Positions 36,668 to 45,486 of a DNA stretch of 64,000 nt are shown here, piece by piece. Each line of letters starts with the position of its first letter. Positions within the stretch are counted from its first letter, which is position 1. This stretch comes from Pseudobdellovibrio sp. Lineage in GTDB: Bacteria > Bdellovibrionota > Bdellovibrionia > Bdellovibrionales > Bdellovibrionaceae. A model generated the notes under the pieces. It was not told the origin of the DNA. It saw only the letters and a list, made by a program, of their open reading frames with translations, and searched no databases. The stretch lies in the NCBI GenBank assembly GCA_023701385.1, contig JAMPXC010000012.1:1-64000 (forward strand). Reading direction: 5' to 3'. Made by a program: the position numbers and the translations under genes.

Positions 36668-36697
36668 TTGACAATAGTTAAGTGCCAATCATAGCCT
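36668..36697 (+). promoter_or_regulatory. Promoter with perfect -35 before a lipoprotein gene
   Basis: TTGACA, 18 bases, TAGCCT, then six T and the ATG at 36704. No SD is present, so the transcript would begin at or near the start codon. Confidence 0.5.
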
Positions 36698-36703
36698 TTT
36701 TTT

Positions 36704-37174
36704 ATGAAAAAGAGTTTTCTTATCGTTTGGCTTTTTATGAGTGGTTGCGGGTTACTTAAAAAAATAAATCGCGTGGAAGTTCCGCCAACGGTGGCATTTT
36801 CTCGTTACCTGATGATTTCAACTTGTTACCAGACTGAAAAAGTTTGCCGTAGCCCAGTGGCTAAAGATTTAGAAACGGCAAATACCTCGGCACTGTTTAA
36901 AGATGGCGTGGCTCAGAATACTGTGACAGTCACCGAAGAAGGGCAAATCTTTACCGGTGATATCACGATGACCGCTAAAGAAGATGGCTTTCAGATTGAT
37001 TTAAAACTTCATTCAGGTAACACACAAAAACGCATGGCTGAAAAAGTCAGTGTATGGGTTAAAGACTTAAATCATTTAGAAGAAACTATGGTTATTGATA
37101 AGCCCATTGCTTTTAGACGGGGAATGCTGCGTGCGCAGCTCGTGTTCGGACCAGTTTTAAATATCACGAAATAA
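36704..37174 (+). CDS. Small lipoprotein, unknown family
   Basis: 156 residues. MKKSFLIVWLFMSGC ends in a lipobox-like MSGC, so it is probably a lipoprotein. The mature part is beta-rich with two Cys (STCYQTEKVC) near the start. There is no Shine-Dalgarno sequence; TTTTTT directly precedes the ATG. A terminator follows. Function unknown. Confidence 0.7.
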   Translation: MKKSFLIVWLFMSGCGLLKKINRVEVPPTVAFSRYLMISTCYQTEKVCRSPVAKDLETANTSALFKDGVAQNTVTVTEEGQIFTGDITMTAKEDGFQIDLKLHSGNTQKRMAEKVSVWVKDLNHLEETMVIDKPIAFRRGMLRAQLVFGPVLNITK

Positions 37175-37175
37175 G

Positions 37176-37199
37176 AAAGGGAGCTTTTACGCTCCCTTT
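37176..37199. terminator. Hairpin between convergent lipoprotein genes
   Basis: AAAGGGAGC-ttttac-GCTCCCTTT, 9-bp perfect stem, placed between two converging genes; weak T-runs on both sides. Confidence 0.7.
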
Positions 37200-37201
37200 A
37201 G

Positions 37202-39787
37202 TCATTTTTTTCGTTTTTTATCACAATCATCTTTATCTTTTTGGTTCTTGTGTTTGTCGTTGTGTTCACAAGGTTTTTTAGTTTCTGGCTTTTTAGGTTC
37301 TTCCTTGTAATCACATGGTTTTTTAGGATCTTTTTTGTGGGCACAAGGTTTTTTAGGATCATCTTTGTGCTCACAAGGGTGATGCGGATGAGGCGGTTTC
37401 ACCGGTGGTTTTGGATCTTTTGGTTTACAAGGTTTTTTATCTTTGTACCAACCTAAGTGTAAGCCAGAGTCTACATGTTTACCGTCGTGGTTTACTCCTA
37501 AATGTTTACCGTTGTTAGATTTAACATCAATTTCACATTGTTCTTCACCTGGTTTTGGAGGTGGAACTGTTACTGGAGGTTGATTTCCATGTTGGCAAGT
37601 TAAGCTTGGATCAATCACGAATTTACCGTTGTTACATAAAGTGATCTCAGCTTCACAACGGTTACCACCACCGGCCGTTGTATGAGCAGCAGCCCAGATT
37701 GTAAAACCATGCGGGATTGTAATTAATCCGAATAAGATTTTACAAGATTTAGGACCTTCTACAGCACATGAACCAGATAGGTATGAACCTGATAAGACAC
37801 CGTCGTTACAAGTTCTAGTTTCACCTTGGCACGATTGACCGTAACCAACACTTGATGATTTGTAAGCTTGAACTGAAGAACCGTGCGCTACAGTTTTACC
37901 ATTGAAAGTACAAGACTTCGGAGGTGTTACAACTGGAGGTTTCGGACCAACTACACAAGAAGAGTAAGTGTTCGAACCTGATAACACACCATTTGTACAA
38001 ACGCGGTTTTCAGATGAACAAGTTTGGCCGTAAGCAACTTCTGATGAAGCGTAAGCTTTCACAGATGAACCACTTAAAATTGTTTGGCCGTTGAAAGAAC
38101 ATGACTTAGGAGCTTCTACCGAACAAGAAGAGTAAGTATTCGAGCCTGATAATACTCCATTTGTACAAGTTCTAGCTTCAGAAGAACAAGACTGACCGTA
38201 AGCCACTGATGAAGATTTATAAGCTTCTACAGTTTGACCATGAGAAATCGTTGAACCGTTGAAAGTACAAGACTGAGCAGCCTCAACAGAACAAGAAGCA
38301 AATGTGTTCGAACCTGATAATACTCCGTTTGAACATGTTCTAGTTTCTGAAGCACAAGACTGACCGTAAGCTACTGAACCAGTTAAGAACGCTGTTACAG
38401 TTTGGCCATCAGCTACAGTTCTACCGTTAAATTCACATGATTTAGGAGCTTCAATTTCACAAGAACCATTTGTGTATGAACCTGATAATGAACCGTTGTT
38501 ACAAGTTCTAGATTCTTGAACACATGTTTCACCTTGTGGAACTTTGCTATCTTTAAAAAGAATAGTTGATTGACCGTGAGCGATTGTTAAACCGTTAATT
38601 AAACAGCTTGCTGGAGCATCAACCGTACAAGAAGCGTATTGGTTAGAACCATCTAACACGCCATTGTAACAAAGTCTTTCTTCAGAAGAACAAGTACCAC
38701 CGAAAGCTACAGTCGAAGTTGCGAAAGCGTTCACAACTTGATTATGAGCAATTGTTTGACCGTTGAATAAACAGCTTGCTGGTTTATTCACAGAACAAGT
38801 TGCGTATTGGTTTGAACCTGATAACACACCGTCATTACAAGTTCTTGTATCAGAGATACAGTTAGAACCGAAATCAACAGATGATGTTGGGAAAGCTTGA
38901 ACTGACTGGCCATGAGCCACAGTTTGACCGTTGAATAAACATGATTTTGCAGCGTCTACGTTACATGAACCGTATTGGTAACTGCCTGACATCACACCGT
39001 TAGCACACACACGTTGTTCAGACACACATTGTGTACCGTAAGCTTGTGTCGAGTTTTGGAAAGCAGTAACAGCTTGACCGTGAGCTACAGTTTGGCCGTT
39101 GAATAAACAGCTTGCTGCCGCATCCACACTACAAGACGCGTAGGCATTTGATCCTGATAAAACACCGTCAGTACAAGTTCTAGTTTCAACTGAACATGTT
39201 TGACCGTAAGCCACTGTTGAGTTGGCGAAAGCCTGAACGTTTGAACCGTGCGCTACAGTTTGACCGTTGAATAAACAAGAAGCCGCAGTGTTTACGCTAC
39301 AAGAAGCATAAGCTGCTGAACCTGATAAGGCGCCATTATTACAAGTTCTAGTTTCGGCTTGGCATGTTTGATTATAAGAGACCGTTGAATTTGGAAAAGC
39401 TTGAACAGATGAACCGTGGGCTACTGTTTGACCGTTGAATAGACAAGAAGCTGGGGCTGCCACACTACAGGCTGCGTATTGAAAGCTTCCGGAAAGTACA
39501 CCGTTATTACAGGTTCTTCTTTCAGCCGAACAATATGTGCCGTACGCCACTGTTGAGTTTTGATAGGCGTTCACACTCGATCCATGAGCGACTGTTTGTC
39601 CGTTAAAAGTACAGTTCGCGTAATCTGACGGGATATCTGATCCCGGCGTATTAACCGCAAAACTTGCACTAGAGAAATCACGAGATGCTTCAGACGCAGG
39701 TGCCGGACCACTGCTGCCTTTAGGGCTGCAGCTTGAAATAGCTACTGCAAGTAACGCAATAAGGGTGATTTGTTTGGAAACAGTCAT
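37202..39787 (-). CDS. Large surface lipoprotein with 56-residue Cys repeats
   Basis: 861 residues. A lipobox at AISSC (Cys20) and AGGAG before the start are clear. From Cys59 to about residue 700 it has eleven good copies and one degenerate copy of a 56-residue repeat, roughly C-x-FNGQTVAHGSSVxAF then AYGQxC, RTCNNGVLSG and YASCSV, with four or so Cys per copy. The last 120 residues are Pro/Lys/His-rich (PPHPHHPCEHKDDPKKPC). It looks like an extended, disulfide-stapled stalk with a basic His-rich tip. Adhesion or metal binding is inferred; the copy number may vary between strains. Confidence 0.82.
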   Translation of the reverse strand: MTVSKQITLIALLAVAISSCSPKGSSGPAPASEASRDFSSASFAVNTPGSDIPSDYANCTFNGQTVAHGSSVNAYQNSTVAYGTYCSAERRTCNNGVLSGSFQYAACSVAAPASCLFNGQTVAHGSSVQAFPNSTVSYNQTCQAETRTCNNGALSGSAAYASCSVNTAASCLFNGQTVAHGSNVQAFANSTVAYGQTCSVETRTCTDGVLSGSNAYASCSVDAAASCLFNGQTVAHGQAVTAFQNSTQAYGTQCVSEQRVCANGVMSGSYQYGSCNVDAAKSCLFNGQTVAHGQSVQAFPTSSVDFGSNCISDTRTCNDGVLSGSNQYATCSVNKPASCLFNGQTIAHNQVVNAFATSTVAFGGTCSSEERLCYNGVLDGSNQYASCTVDAPASCLINGLTIAHGQSTILFKDSKVPQGETCVQESRTCNNGSLSGSYTNGSCEIEAPKSCEFNGRTVADGQTVTAFLTGSVAYGQSCASETRTCSNGVLSGSNTFASCSVEAAQSCTFNGSTISHGQTVEAYKSSSVAYGQSCSSEARTCTNGVLSGSNTYSSCSVEAPKSCSFNGQTILSGSSVKAYASSEVAYGQTCSSENRVCTNGVLSGSNTYSSCVVGPKPPVVTPPKSCTFNGKTVAHGSSVQAYKSSSVGYGQSCQGETRTCNDGVLSGSYLSGSCAVEGPKSCKILFGLITIPHGFTIWAAAHTTAGGGNRCEAEITLCNNGKFVIDPSLTCQHGNQPPVTVPPPKPGEEQCEIDVKSNNGKHLGVNHDGKHVDSGLHLGWYKDKKPCKPKDPKPPVKPPHPHHPCEHKDDPKKPCAHKKDPKKPCDYKEEPKKPETKKPCEHNDKHKNQKDKDDCDKKRKK
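37700..39613 (-). repeat. 168-bp tandem repeats within the lipoprotein gene
   Basis: The repeated protein units correspond to DNA repeats of about 168 bp, well conserved at the nucleotide level around TTGACCGTTGAATAAACA and the ACCGTTATTACAAGTTC motif on the plus strand. Limits are approximate. Confidence 0.8.
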
Positions 39788-39899
39788 TTCTGACTCCTTG
39801 TCAAAATATTTAAATCAGTTTCGGGCATTTTAAGAAAAACTACACATTAAAAAGGGTAAATTATCGTCTTAATACAAGGGTTTACAAAGGTTCACTTTT

Positions 39900-39928
39900 T
39901 TGACTAAATGTTAGATAGTAATCATAAA
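39900..39928 (+). promoter_or_regulatory. Candidate promoter of the EamA gene
   Basis: TTGACT, 17 bases, CATAAA, about 50 bases before the AGGAG of the EamA gene. Confidence 0.5.
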
Positions 39929-39992
39929 AATAGAGTCAAAAGTTTGGTCGTTATTTTTTTACTTCAGGAGTCTTAACATTATTGTTTCATAT

Positions 39993-40826
39993 TTGCTTTT
40001 AGTTATTGCCATGGTCTCTATCCAATCGGGAGCTTCGATTGCGAAGGGTTTGTTTGTTGAAATGGGCCCTGCCGGAGTCACAGCTTTGCGTGTTTTCTTC
40101 TCGGCGATCATTTTAGTGATCATTGCAAACCCGATTAGACATAAAAAAACATTCAAACATATTCTCACCGACTGTAAACAACTGGGATTGATTGCCGCCT
40201 ATGGTTTATCGCTCGGGCTCATGAATCTGTTCTTCTATTTTTCGTTAGAAAGAATCCCGTTAGGGTTAGCGGTCACTTTAGAATTTGCCGGGCCACTAGC
40301 TGTTTCAATTTTATATTCACGTAAGTGGATTGATATTTTATGGGTGATCTTAGCAGCTTTAGGTATTGGAATTTTATTTTTCCATAGTGGAGAAATGAAA
40401 ATAGATCTGATCGGTATGTTGTTAGCCTTAGTAGCTGCATTTTTTTGGGCGTTATATATTATCTTTGGAAAAAAAGCGACGCGTAATGACCACGGAAGTT
40501 TAATCGTTGCAAGTTTAGGAATGTGTTTTGCCGCGATGGTGGCCTTACCGTCAGGATTATTTATTAACACAGCTCAAGTGATCAATCCGAATTACTGGTT
40601 AGCAGGGCTTGGGGTAGCTATCTTATCAAGTGCTGTGCCTTACAGTTTAGAATTAAAAGCGATGAAATCGATTCCTGAAAAAACGTTTGGAATTTTAATG
40701 AGCTTTGAGCCCGTTGTGGCCACAACTGTTGGATTTATTTTCTTAAAAGAGAGTTTAGACCTAACTCAGATCGGAGCGATGTCTTTAGTAATTATCGCTT
40801 GTGTAGGAAGTTCTTATGAATCATGA
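39993..40826 (+). CDS. EamA/DMT-family transporter (RhtA-like)
   Basis: 277 residues from TTG at 39993. Ten membrane helices in two EamA repeats; ISIQSGASIAKGLF and TALRVFFSAIILVI resemble RhtA exporters of amino acids. The start is uncertain: the only good SD (AGGAG, 39966-39970) is 7 bases before an in-frame ATT at 39978, with no ATG before 40011. If ATT is used the protein is 282 residues and the first helix is complete. It overlaps the next gene by 11 bases. Confidence 0.82.
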   Translation: MLLVIAMVSIQSGASIAKGLFVEMGPAGVTALRVFFSAIILVIIANPIRHKKTFKHILTDCKQLGLIAAYGLSLGLMNLFFYFSLERIPLGLAVTLEFAGPLAVSILYSRKWIDILWVILAALGIGILFFHSGEMKIDLIGMLLALVAAFFWALYIIFGKKATRNDHGSLIVASLGMCFAAMVALPSGLFINTAQVINPNYWLAGLGVAILSSAVPYSLELKAMKSIPEKTFGILMSFEPVVATTVGFIFLKESLDLTQIGAMSLVIIACVGSSYES

Positions 40827-41505
40827 ACAATTAGGGCCAGAATTTGATTTACAAAAATTTTTAAATGCCCGTGAGCTTTGTTTAAAAGCCGCTGATATTA
40901 TCATCGACCGTATTGAAATCGGTATGACTGAAAAAGACGGCCAAGCTTTAGTTAAAGATGTTTTTAAAGAATTTGATATTACGAAGTTTTGGCACCCGAC
41001 AAAGTTTCGTATGAGCACAGACACCACTAAAACTTTTCGTGATCTGCCTGATGAAAATTTAAAAGTGCTTGATCAGGACATGATGTTTATTGATATCGGT
41101 CCGATTATTGAAAATCACGAAGCTGATTTCGGAAGAACGGTTGTCTTAAATAAATCAGGTGGTGAACTGAATCCTAATTATGTGAAACTAGCCAGCGCCA
41201 GCGAAACTATCTTTCGCAAAACCGAAGCTTACTGGAAACAAACTGGGGCTACCGGAATCAAATTATTTGAATTTGCGCAAAACAAAACCGCTGAATACGG
41301 TTACCGCCTTGATCACCGTATGGCAGGGCATAGATTAGGTGATTTTCCGCATCACCTGTATTCAAAACATAAATTGTTTGAATTTGAACAAAGCCCACTT
41401 AAAGATATTTGGGTGTTAGAGATTCATATTGTTGATGATAAAAACCAACGCGGATCTTTTTTTGAAGATATTATGATTGAGGGGCGGAATTTACAATTGC
41501 GTTGA
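40816..41505 (+). CDS. M24-family (aminopeptidase P-like) protein
   Basis: 229 residues, catalytic domain only. The five metal ligands of the pita-bread fold are visible: FIDIGP, EADFGR, GHRLGDFPH, LEIHI and FFEDIM. Likely a Xaa-Pro or related dipeptidase in the cytoplasm. It is translationally coupled to the EamA transporter by an 11-base overlap, which hints at peptide or amino-acid turnover and export. Confidence 0.82.
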   Translation: MNHEQLGPEFDLQKFLNARELCLKAADIIIDRIEIGMTEKDGQALVKDVFKEFDITKFWHPTKFRMSTDTTKTFRDLPDENLKVLDQDMMFIDIGPIIENHEADFGRTVVLNKSGGELNPNYVKLASASETIFRKTEAYWKQTGATGIKLFEFAQNKTAEYGYRLDHRMAGHRLGDFPHHLYSKHKLFEFEQSPLKDIWVLEIHIVDDKNQRGSFFEDIMIEGRNLQLR

Positions 41506-41641
41506 AGGTAATAATGATTCAATCGAAACAACGTGCGGTGATATGAACGTTGGTTTCACAAAGCTTTCTGAAACCTCTTATTATTGGCTTAATAAAGGCC
41601 ATGATATTCATTGTAGATTTGAATTATCGACCGAAAAATAA
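41477..41641 (+). pseudogene. Possible 3' remnant of a gene after the M24 gene
   Basis: An open frame of 54 codons begins inside the M24 gene's end in another frame and ends at TAA 41639-41641. It reads RGGIYNCVEGNNDSIETT then CGDMNVGF, SYYWLNKGHD and HCRFELSTEK, a composition typical of coding sequence but with no start or SD of its own. It may be the tail of a lost gene. The rest of the spacer to 41778 shows no gene. Confidence 0.3.
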
Positions 41642-41778
41642 GTCCCAATTTGCAGCCTGGCCCGAGGCAATTTACCCCGAGTCATTTTGTAAAAATTAGT
41701 ACGTGCGACTTCGCGTTTAATATTTAGTGGCGTAGTCATTGCAAACCCCAAACAAATCACTGGATTGGGAGCGTTTGT

Positions 41779-42330
41779 ATGAATATTATTTTGCGTTGTC
41801 TTGTCATCATTTCTTTAGTGGCGTCGTTATTTGCTATTGAAGCCTTAGCTATGATCTCAGAACAAACACAACAAGCCGCCACAAGCCTTGGGGCCGCTGG
41901 CTTAGGTGAAGTTGATTTTGTGGCAGGATCTGAAACTTTAACAGATCAAAGCCGCGCAGAAATTCGCAACGCTGTCGATGAAGCGCGCCGCAAAGGTGAA
42001 CTTGATCATGTAAAAGTTCTTGCCTGGTCTGACCAAGAATATCCAGCTGCTAAAACATCTCAAAGTAAAGCCAATGTGGCTTTAGCCAAAAAAAGAATCG
42101 AATCTTTAAAAGCTTTTTTAAAAACAGATTTAAAAATTAAAAACGTTGATGGTTTCAACATGGCCGAGAGACCAGGAAAATTTAAAGAATTTTTAAATAC
42201 AAAAGAAGCTCGTGTGAAGAAGACGACTGAAGTAGCGGGAGCTGCTCCAGTTCAGGATTCTGACACGGGATTGTTTGGTGAAAAGGGGCAGGCTTCGAAA
42301 GCAGTTCTGATGATTTTCACAAAAAAGTAA
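41779..42330 (+). CDS. Exported OmpA-like domain protein
   Basis: 183 residues. A signal peptide (first 24 residues) precedes a region like a degenerate OmpA peptidoglycan-binding domain: GEVDFVAGSETLTDQSRAEI, VLAWSDQEYPA in place of the FTD motif, and NVALAKKRIESLKAFL in place of LSxxRA. The key Asp/Arg of classical OmpA are not obvious, so peptidoglycan binding is uncertain. Start after GGGAG. Confidence 0.6.
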   Translation: MNIILRCLVIISLVASLFAIEALAMISEQTQQAATSLGAAGLGEVDFVAGSETLTDQSRAEIRNAVDEARRKGELDHVKVLAWSDQEYPAAKTSQSKANVALAKKRIESLKAFLKTDLKIKNVDGFNMAERPGKFKEFLNTKEARVKKTTEVAGAAPVQDSDTGLFGEKGQASKAVLMIFTKK

Positions 42331-42428
42331 TCGATAAAAAACAAAAGTTTAGAACCGAACCAAGACAAAGATTGGATCGCTTACTAAAAACTAATAATCA
42401 GGTGTTTTAAAACGCCAAGGAGAAAAAT

Positions 42429-42725
42429 ATGGAAACGACTTCTGATATCAAAAATCAATTTAATTCTAAAGCTGAAAAAATCGGTGAAAGAGCAAGTCAC
42501 GCTGTAGACCGCGCTCGTCGCGCAGGCGAAGAGTTTTTAGAAACTCCAATTTCTGAGCGCATGGCTGATACTTTTTCTAGTTTAAAAACAAGATCAATTG
42601 ATGCTTACGACACATCTGTAGCAGCAGTTCGTCGCAATCCGACAGCTTGGCTTGGTGCCGCGCTTGGTGTGGGTGTGATTTGCGGTTTATTTTTTGGCCG
42701 CAGCAGCAGCCGTAGCAGCAGATAA
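42429..42725 (+). CDS. DUF883 (ElaB/YqjD-like) membrane-anchored stress protein
   Basis: 98 residues. An amphipathic helical N-terminal part with repeated Ala/Arg is followed by RRNPTAWLGAALGVGVICGLFFG, the ElaB/YqjD C-terminal membrane anchor. E. coli homologues are stationary-phase inner-membrane proteins that bind ribosomes. GGAG precedes the start; a terminator follows. Confidence 0.8.
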   Translation: METTSDIKNQFNSKAEKIGERASHAVDRARRAGEEFLETPISERMADTFSSLKTRSIDAYDTSVAAVRRNPTAWLGAALGVGVICGLFFGRSSSRSSR

Positions 42726-42734
42726 AAATAAGTT

Positions 42735-42766
42735 AAAAAAAGGCTCTGAAAGATCAGGGCCTTTTT
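42735..42766 (+). terminator. Terminator after the DUF883 gene
   Basis: AAAAAGGCTCTGA-aaga-TCAGGGCCTTTTT stem with one G-T pair and T-run. Confidence 0.88.
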
Positions 42767-42786
42767 AAATTTGAGGGGGATGAGCT

Positions 42787-43236
42787 ATGTTTAAATTTTT
42801 TTCGTCAATCGCATCACTGTTGTTTGGAAAACGGCTACTGTCGATTCCTTACGAGGTTATTGTCGACTATGCCATAGCTCGTATCAGGTCCATGGCTAAA
42901 TCAGCGGCCTTGGGGTTTGCTGGATTAGTTTTAATTTTAACGGGAGCATTGGTCGCCTTTTTCAATGTTCTGGCGATTTATGATTTAAAAGGGTCTTGGA
43001 TGATGACTGCTGTCGCCGGAGGCGGTCTCGGAATTTGTGTGTTAGGTGTTTTACTGATTGCAATAGCTAGTTATAAAAAATCTCATCCAGAACATCTGAC
43101 GCGTCCATCGGATGTGCTGACCACTGAAATGTATTCTCCGCTGGAGCAGGCATTTGCTAATTTAATTAACGAATTTGTAGAAAATAGAAGAGAAAAACAC
43201 GCAGCGAAAGAAGCCGCTGCAACGGGGGCTGTATGA
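42787..43236 (+). CDS. Holin-superfamily III/YqjE-like membrane protein
   Basis: 149 residues; two central membrane helices (AALGFAGLVLILTGALVAFF and MTAVAGGGLGICVLGVLLI) with charged ends. The layout matches YqjE-type (DUF1469) proteins, which lie beside elaB/yqjD in other bacteria, and DUF883 is upstream here. GAGGGGG lies before the start. It overlaps the next gene by 4 bases (ATGA). Confidence 0.65.
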   Translation: MFKFFSSIASLLFGKRLLSIPYEVIVDYAIARIRSMAKSAALGFAGLVLILTGALVAFFNVLAIYDLKGSWMMTAVAGGGLGICVLGVLLIAIASYKKSHPEHLTRPSDVLTTEMYSPLEQAFANLINEFVENRREKHAAKEAAATGAV

Positions 43237-44693
43237 AAACGATAAATTCTACCGGCCGCTTGGCCGTGGTTGAAGATGATCAAGACATGTCAGAAGTGAT
43301 TGAGGCTTTTTTTAAACCTCGGGGCTTTGATGTAACAACTTTTTCTACGCCGCTGGAAGCTCTGGCCACAGTAAAGAAAAACCAGGAAAATTTTGACGTG
43401 ATCATTACTGACTTAATGATGCCGGAACTTTCAGGAATTGAATTTACGCAAAGGCTGCATGAAGAAGAAATTGATATTCCAGTTATTTTAGTCACCGGAC
43501 ATAACGAAGTCGATCTGGCGGTGCAAACTGTAGAAGTGGGCGCTTACGATTTTATTTTAAAACCAATTCCGTTTCCGAATTTACTGACCTCAGTTCAGCG
43601 GGCCATGCATTACCGCAAAGTCAGTGGTGAAAATAAAGTTTTAAAGGCTGTGATTCAAAATAAAGAAGGCACAGGCTTAAATGGCATTATCGGAAAATCT
43701 GCCGGCTTTAAACAGGCTTTAGATCTGGCAAAAAAAGTGGCTTCATCGCAGGCGCACGTTTTAATTACCGGTGAATCAGGTACTGGTAAAGAAGTGATCG
43801 CTAAAGCGGTGCATTCAATGGGTTCACGCTGTAAAGAAGCGTTTGTCACCATTAACTGTTCGGCGATTCCTGAAACATTATTAGAATCAGAACTTTTTGG
43901 TCACGCGAAAGGATCATTCACCGGAGCCGTTGATAAAAAAGTGGGTTTATTTGAAGAAGCTGAAGGTGGCACGTTATTCCTGGACGAAATCGGGGATATG
44001 AGTTTACCGCTGCAAGCTAAACTTTTACGGGTATTACAAGAAAAGAAAATTCGCCGTATTGGTGAAAACCAACAGCGTGGGATCGATGTGCGCATCGTAG
44101 CCGCGACTCATAAAGATTTACGTATTGAAGTGCAAGAGCGAAGATTTCGTGAAGACTTGTACTTTCGTTTAAATGTAATTCCCATTCGTATTCCGCCATT
44201 ACGCCAGCGTAAAGAAGATATCTTGCCATTAGCCGAATTTTTCTTAAAGAAATACTCGGCTTTAAACGGAATTCCATTAACGGGCTTTTCTCGTGAAGCC
44301 ACAGAAAATTTGTTAAACAATCCTTGGCGAGGAAATGTGCGCGAGCTCGAAAACACTGTCGAGCGGGCTGTCGTACTAGCTACGGGTGGGTTAATAGAGC
44401 CTAAAGACCTAGTTGATTTTGAAAAGGCCAATTCAGAAGAGGTCGTTGAAACTACCGTTCCTGCGGTGGCAGCGACTCCAAAATTAACGACGGAAATGAC
44501 TTTAGAAAAAATTGTTATGAACGAAAGAACTTTAAAATTAGAAGAGCTTTGTCAGATTTATATTTTAAAAGTGCTTCGTAAAAACAATGAATCTAAAGAA
44601 AAGACGGCTAAAGAATTGGGGATCGATCGTAAGACGTTATATCGCAAGCTTGCAGCTATGCAAAAGGCTGAGCAGACGATGATGCCTCAGTAG
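43233..44693 (+). CDS. NtrC-family sigma-54-dependent response regulator
   Basis: 486 residues: receiver domain (residues about 9-125, phospho-acceptor in [10 protein letters not shown], Lys in ILKPIPF), AAA+ domain (Walker A GESGTGKE, sigma-54 loop GSFTGA instead of the common GAFTGA, Walker [12 protein letters not shown]), and a C-terminal Fis-type helix-turn-helix ([20 protein letters not shown]). It activates sigma-54 promoters when phosphorylated. No histidine kinase is encoded in the window. Ser in place of Ala in the GAFTGA loop is a known natural variant. Confidence 0.93.
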   Translation: MKTINSTGRLAVVEDDQDMSEVIEAFFKPRGFDVTTFSTPLEALATVKKNQENFDVIITDLMMPELSGIEFTQRLHEEEIDIPVILVTGHNEVDLAVQTVEVGAYDFILKPIPFPNLLTSVQRAMHYRKVSGENKVLKAVIQNKEGTGLNGIIGKSAGFKQALDLAKKVASSQAHVLITGESGTGKEVIAKAVHSMGSRCKEAFVTINCSAIPETLLESELFGHAKGSFTGAVDKKVGLFEEAEGGTLFLDEIGDMSLPLQAKLLRVLQEKKIRRIGENQQRGIDVRIVAATHKDLRIEVQERRFREDLYFRLNVIPIRIPPLRQRKEDILPLAEFFLKKYSALNGIPLTGFSREATENLLNNPWRGNVRELENTVERAVVLATGGLIEPKDLVDFEKANSEEVVETTVPAVAATPKLTTEMTLEKIVMNERTLKLEELCQIYILKVLRKNNESKEKTAKELGIDRKTLYRKLAAMQKAEQTMMPQ

Positions 44694-44721
44694 TTATTTT
44701 AATGAAAATTATGATTTGAAT

Positions 44722-44758
44722 TAAGCCCGTGTCCTTGTGATGCGGGCTTTTTATTTTT
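44722..44758 (+). terminator. Terminator after the NtrC-type gene
   Basis: AAGCCCG and CGGGCTT around a 13-base loop, then TTTATTTTT. Confidence 0.78.
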
Positions 44759-44784
44759 AGCGGAGGCCGCATCCTGCTGTAGCT

Positions 44785-44807
44785 TCTGACGGCTTCCTGC
44801 CGTCAGA
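44785..44807. repeat. GC-rich palindrome between convergent regulators
   Basis: TCTGACGGC-ttcct-GCCGTCAGA, 9-bp perfect stem. A further copy of GGTCTGACGG lies at about 44825, giving an overlapping alternative pairing CAGACC/GGTCTG. It resembles a REP-like element; no T-run follows. Confidence 0.55.
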
Positions 44808-44863
44808 CCTGGTTTTTGGGAAAGGTCTGACGGTGGTTGTGGTTTGAATTTTGGTTTATTTTT

Positions 44864-45340
44864 TTAAACGGCTCTTACTAGTTTTGGTGCTAGTGACATC
44901 GAGAAAATGTCTTTAAGATTTTTCAGGATATTGGCAAACGGTTGGCGTTTGCTGACGTACGAAACTACACGATAAGTGCTATTCTTATTGGTTCTGCATT
45001 CTCTGGCTTTGTGAGCTGAAAGAATCACAACCGGTGTTTTTTTCATTGTCCATTGTTCTGAAGCTAACGGGTCGATCATGGCATTACGATCCGCTTGTTT
45101 TAAAGTTTCACCGCCGGTCATATCAGGCAATTGCCAGTCCATAATCACTAAATCAAAGTGATGTTCGCTTAATTGATTAAGTGCTTCGTAGGGATCGTTG
45201 GCGATTTCTACGTAAGCTCCTTCGAATGCGAATTTGTCGGCTAATACTTCGGCTAGGTCTTTGTCGTCTTCGACAATTAAAATTCTTCCATGGCGTGGAA
45301 GGACTAATTTAGTCGCATCCACATGCGTAAACTGATTCAT
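44864..45340 (-). CDS. Single-domain response regulator
   Basis: 158 residues from ATG at 45340 (GAGGGG upstream); an upstream in-frame extension is not supported. Receiver fold: acidic pocket LIVEDDKDLAE, acceptor VIMDWQLPDM, Ser in VILSAHKA and Lys in YVSKRQPF. It carries an insertion of about 15 residues before the fourth strand and no output domain. It lies beside an HPt gene, so it may be one step of a phosphorelay. Its SD may be masked by pairing in the leader. Confidence 0.87.
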   Translation of the reverse strand: MNQFTHVDATKLVLPRHGRILIVEDDKDLAEVLADKFAFEGAYVEIANDPYEALNQLSEHHFDLVIMDWQLPDMTGGETLKQADRNAMIDPLASEQWTMKKTPVVILSAHKARECRTNKNSTYRVVSYVSKRQPFANILKNLKDIFSMSLAPKLVRAV

Positions 45341-45348
45341 TATTTCAC

Positions 45349-45412
45349 CCCTCTGAATTTGAATTTCAGTACATCGCTCATATAAGCAATCATTAAGCCA
45401 TAACTCAGAGGG
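45349..45412 (-). promoter_or_regulatory. Possible SD-masking pairing before the lone receiver gene
   Basis: In the minus-strand leader, CCCTCTGA (45412-45405) is complementary to TCAGAGGG (45356-45349), which contains the Shine-Dalgarno sequence. The 8-bp stem spans 48 bases of loop. It could control translation of the receiver gene. Confidence 0.4.
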
Positions 45413-45486
45413 AATCTGCCCGCTCTTTGTAAATTTATTTCGAGTACAGTTGGAAAAAAGCCCCAGCACGCAGAGAAAAAGGACAA

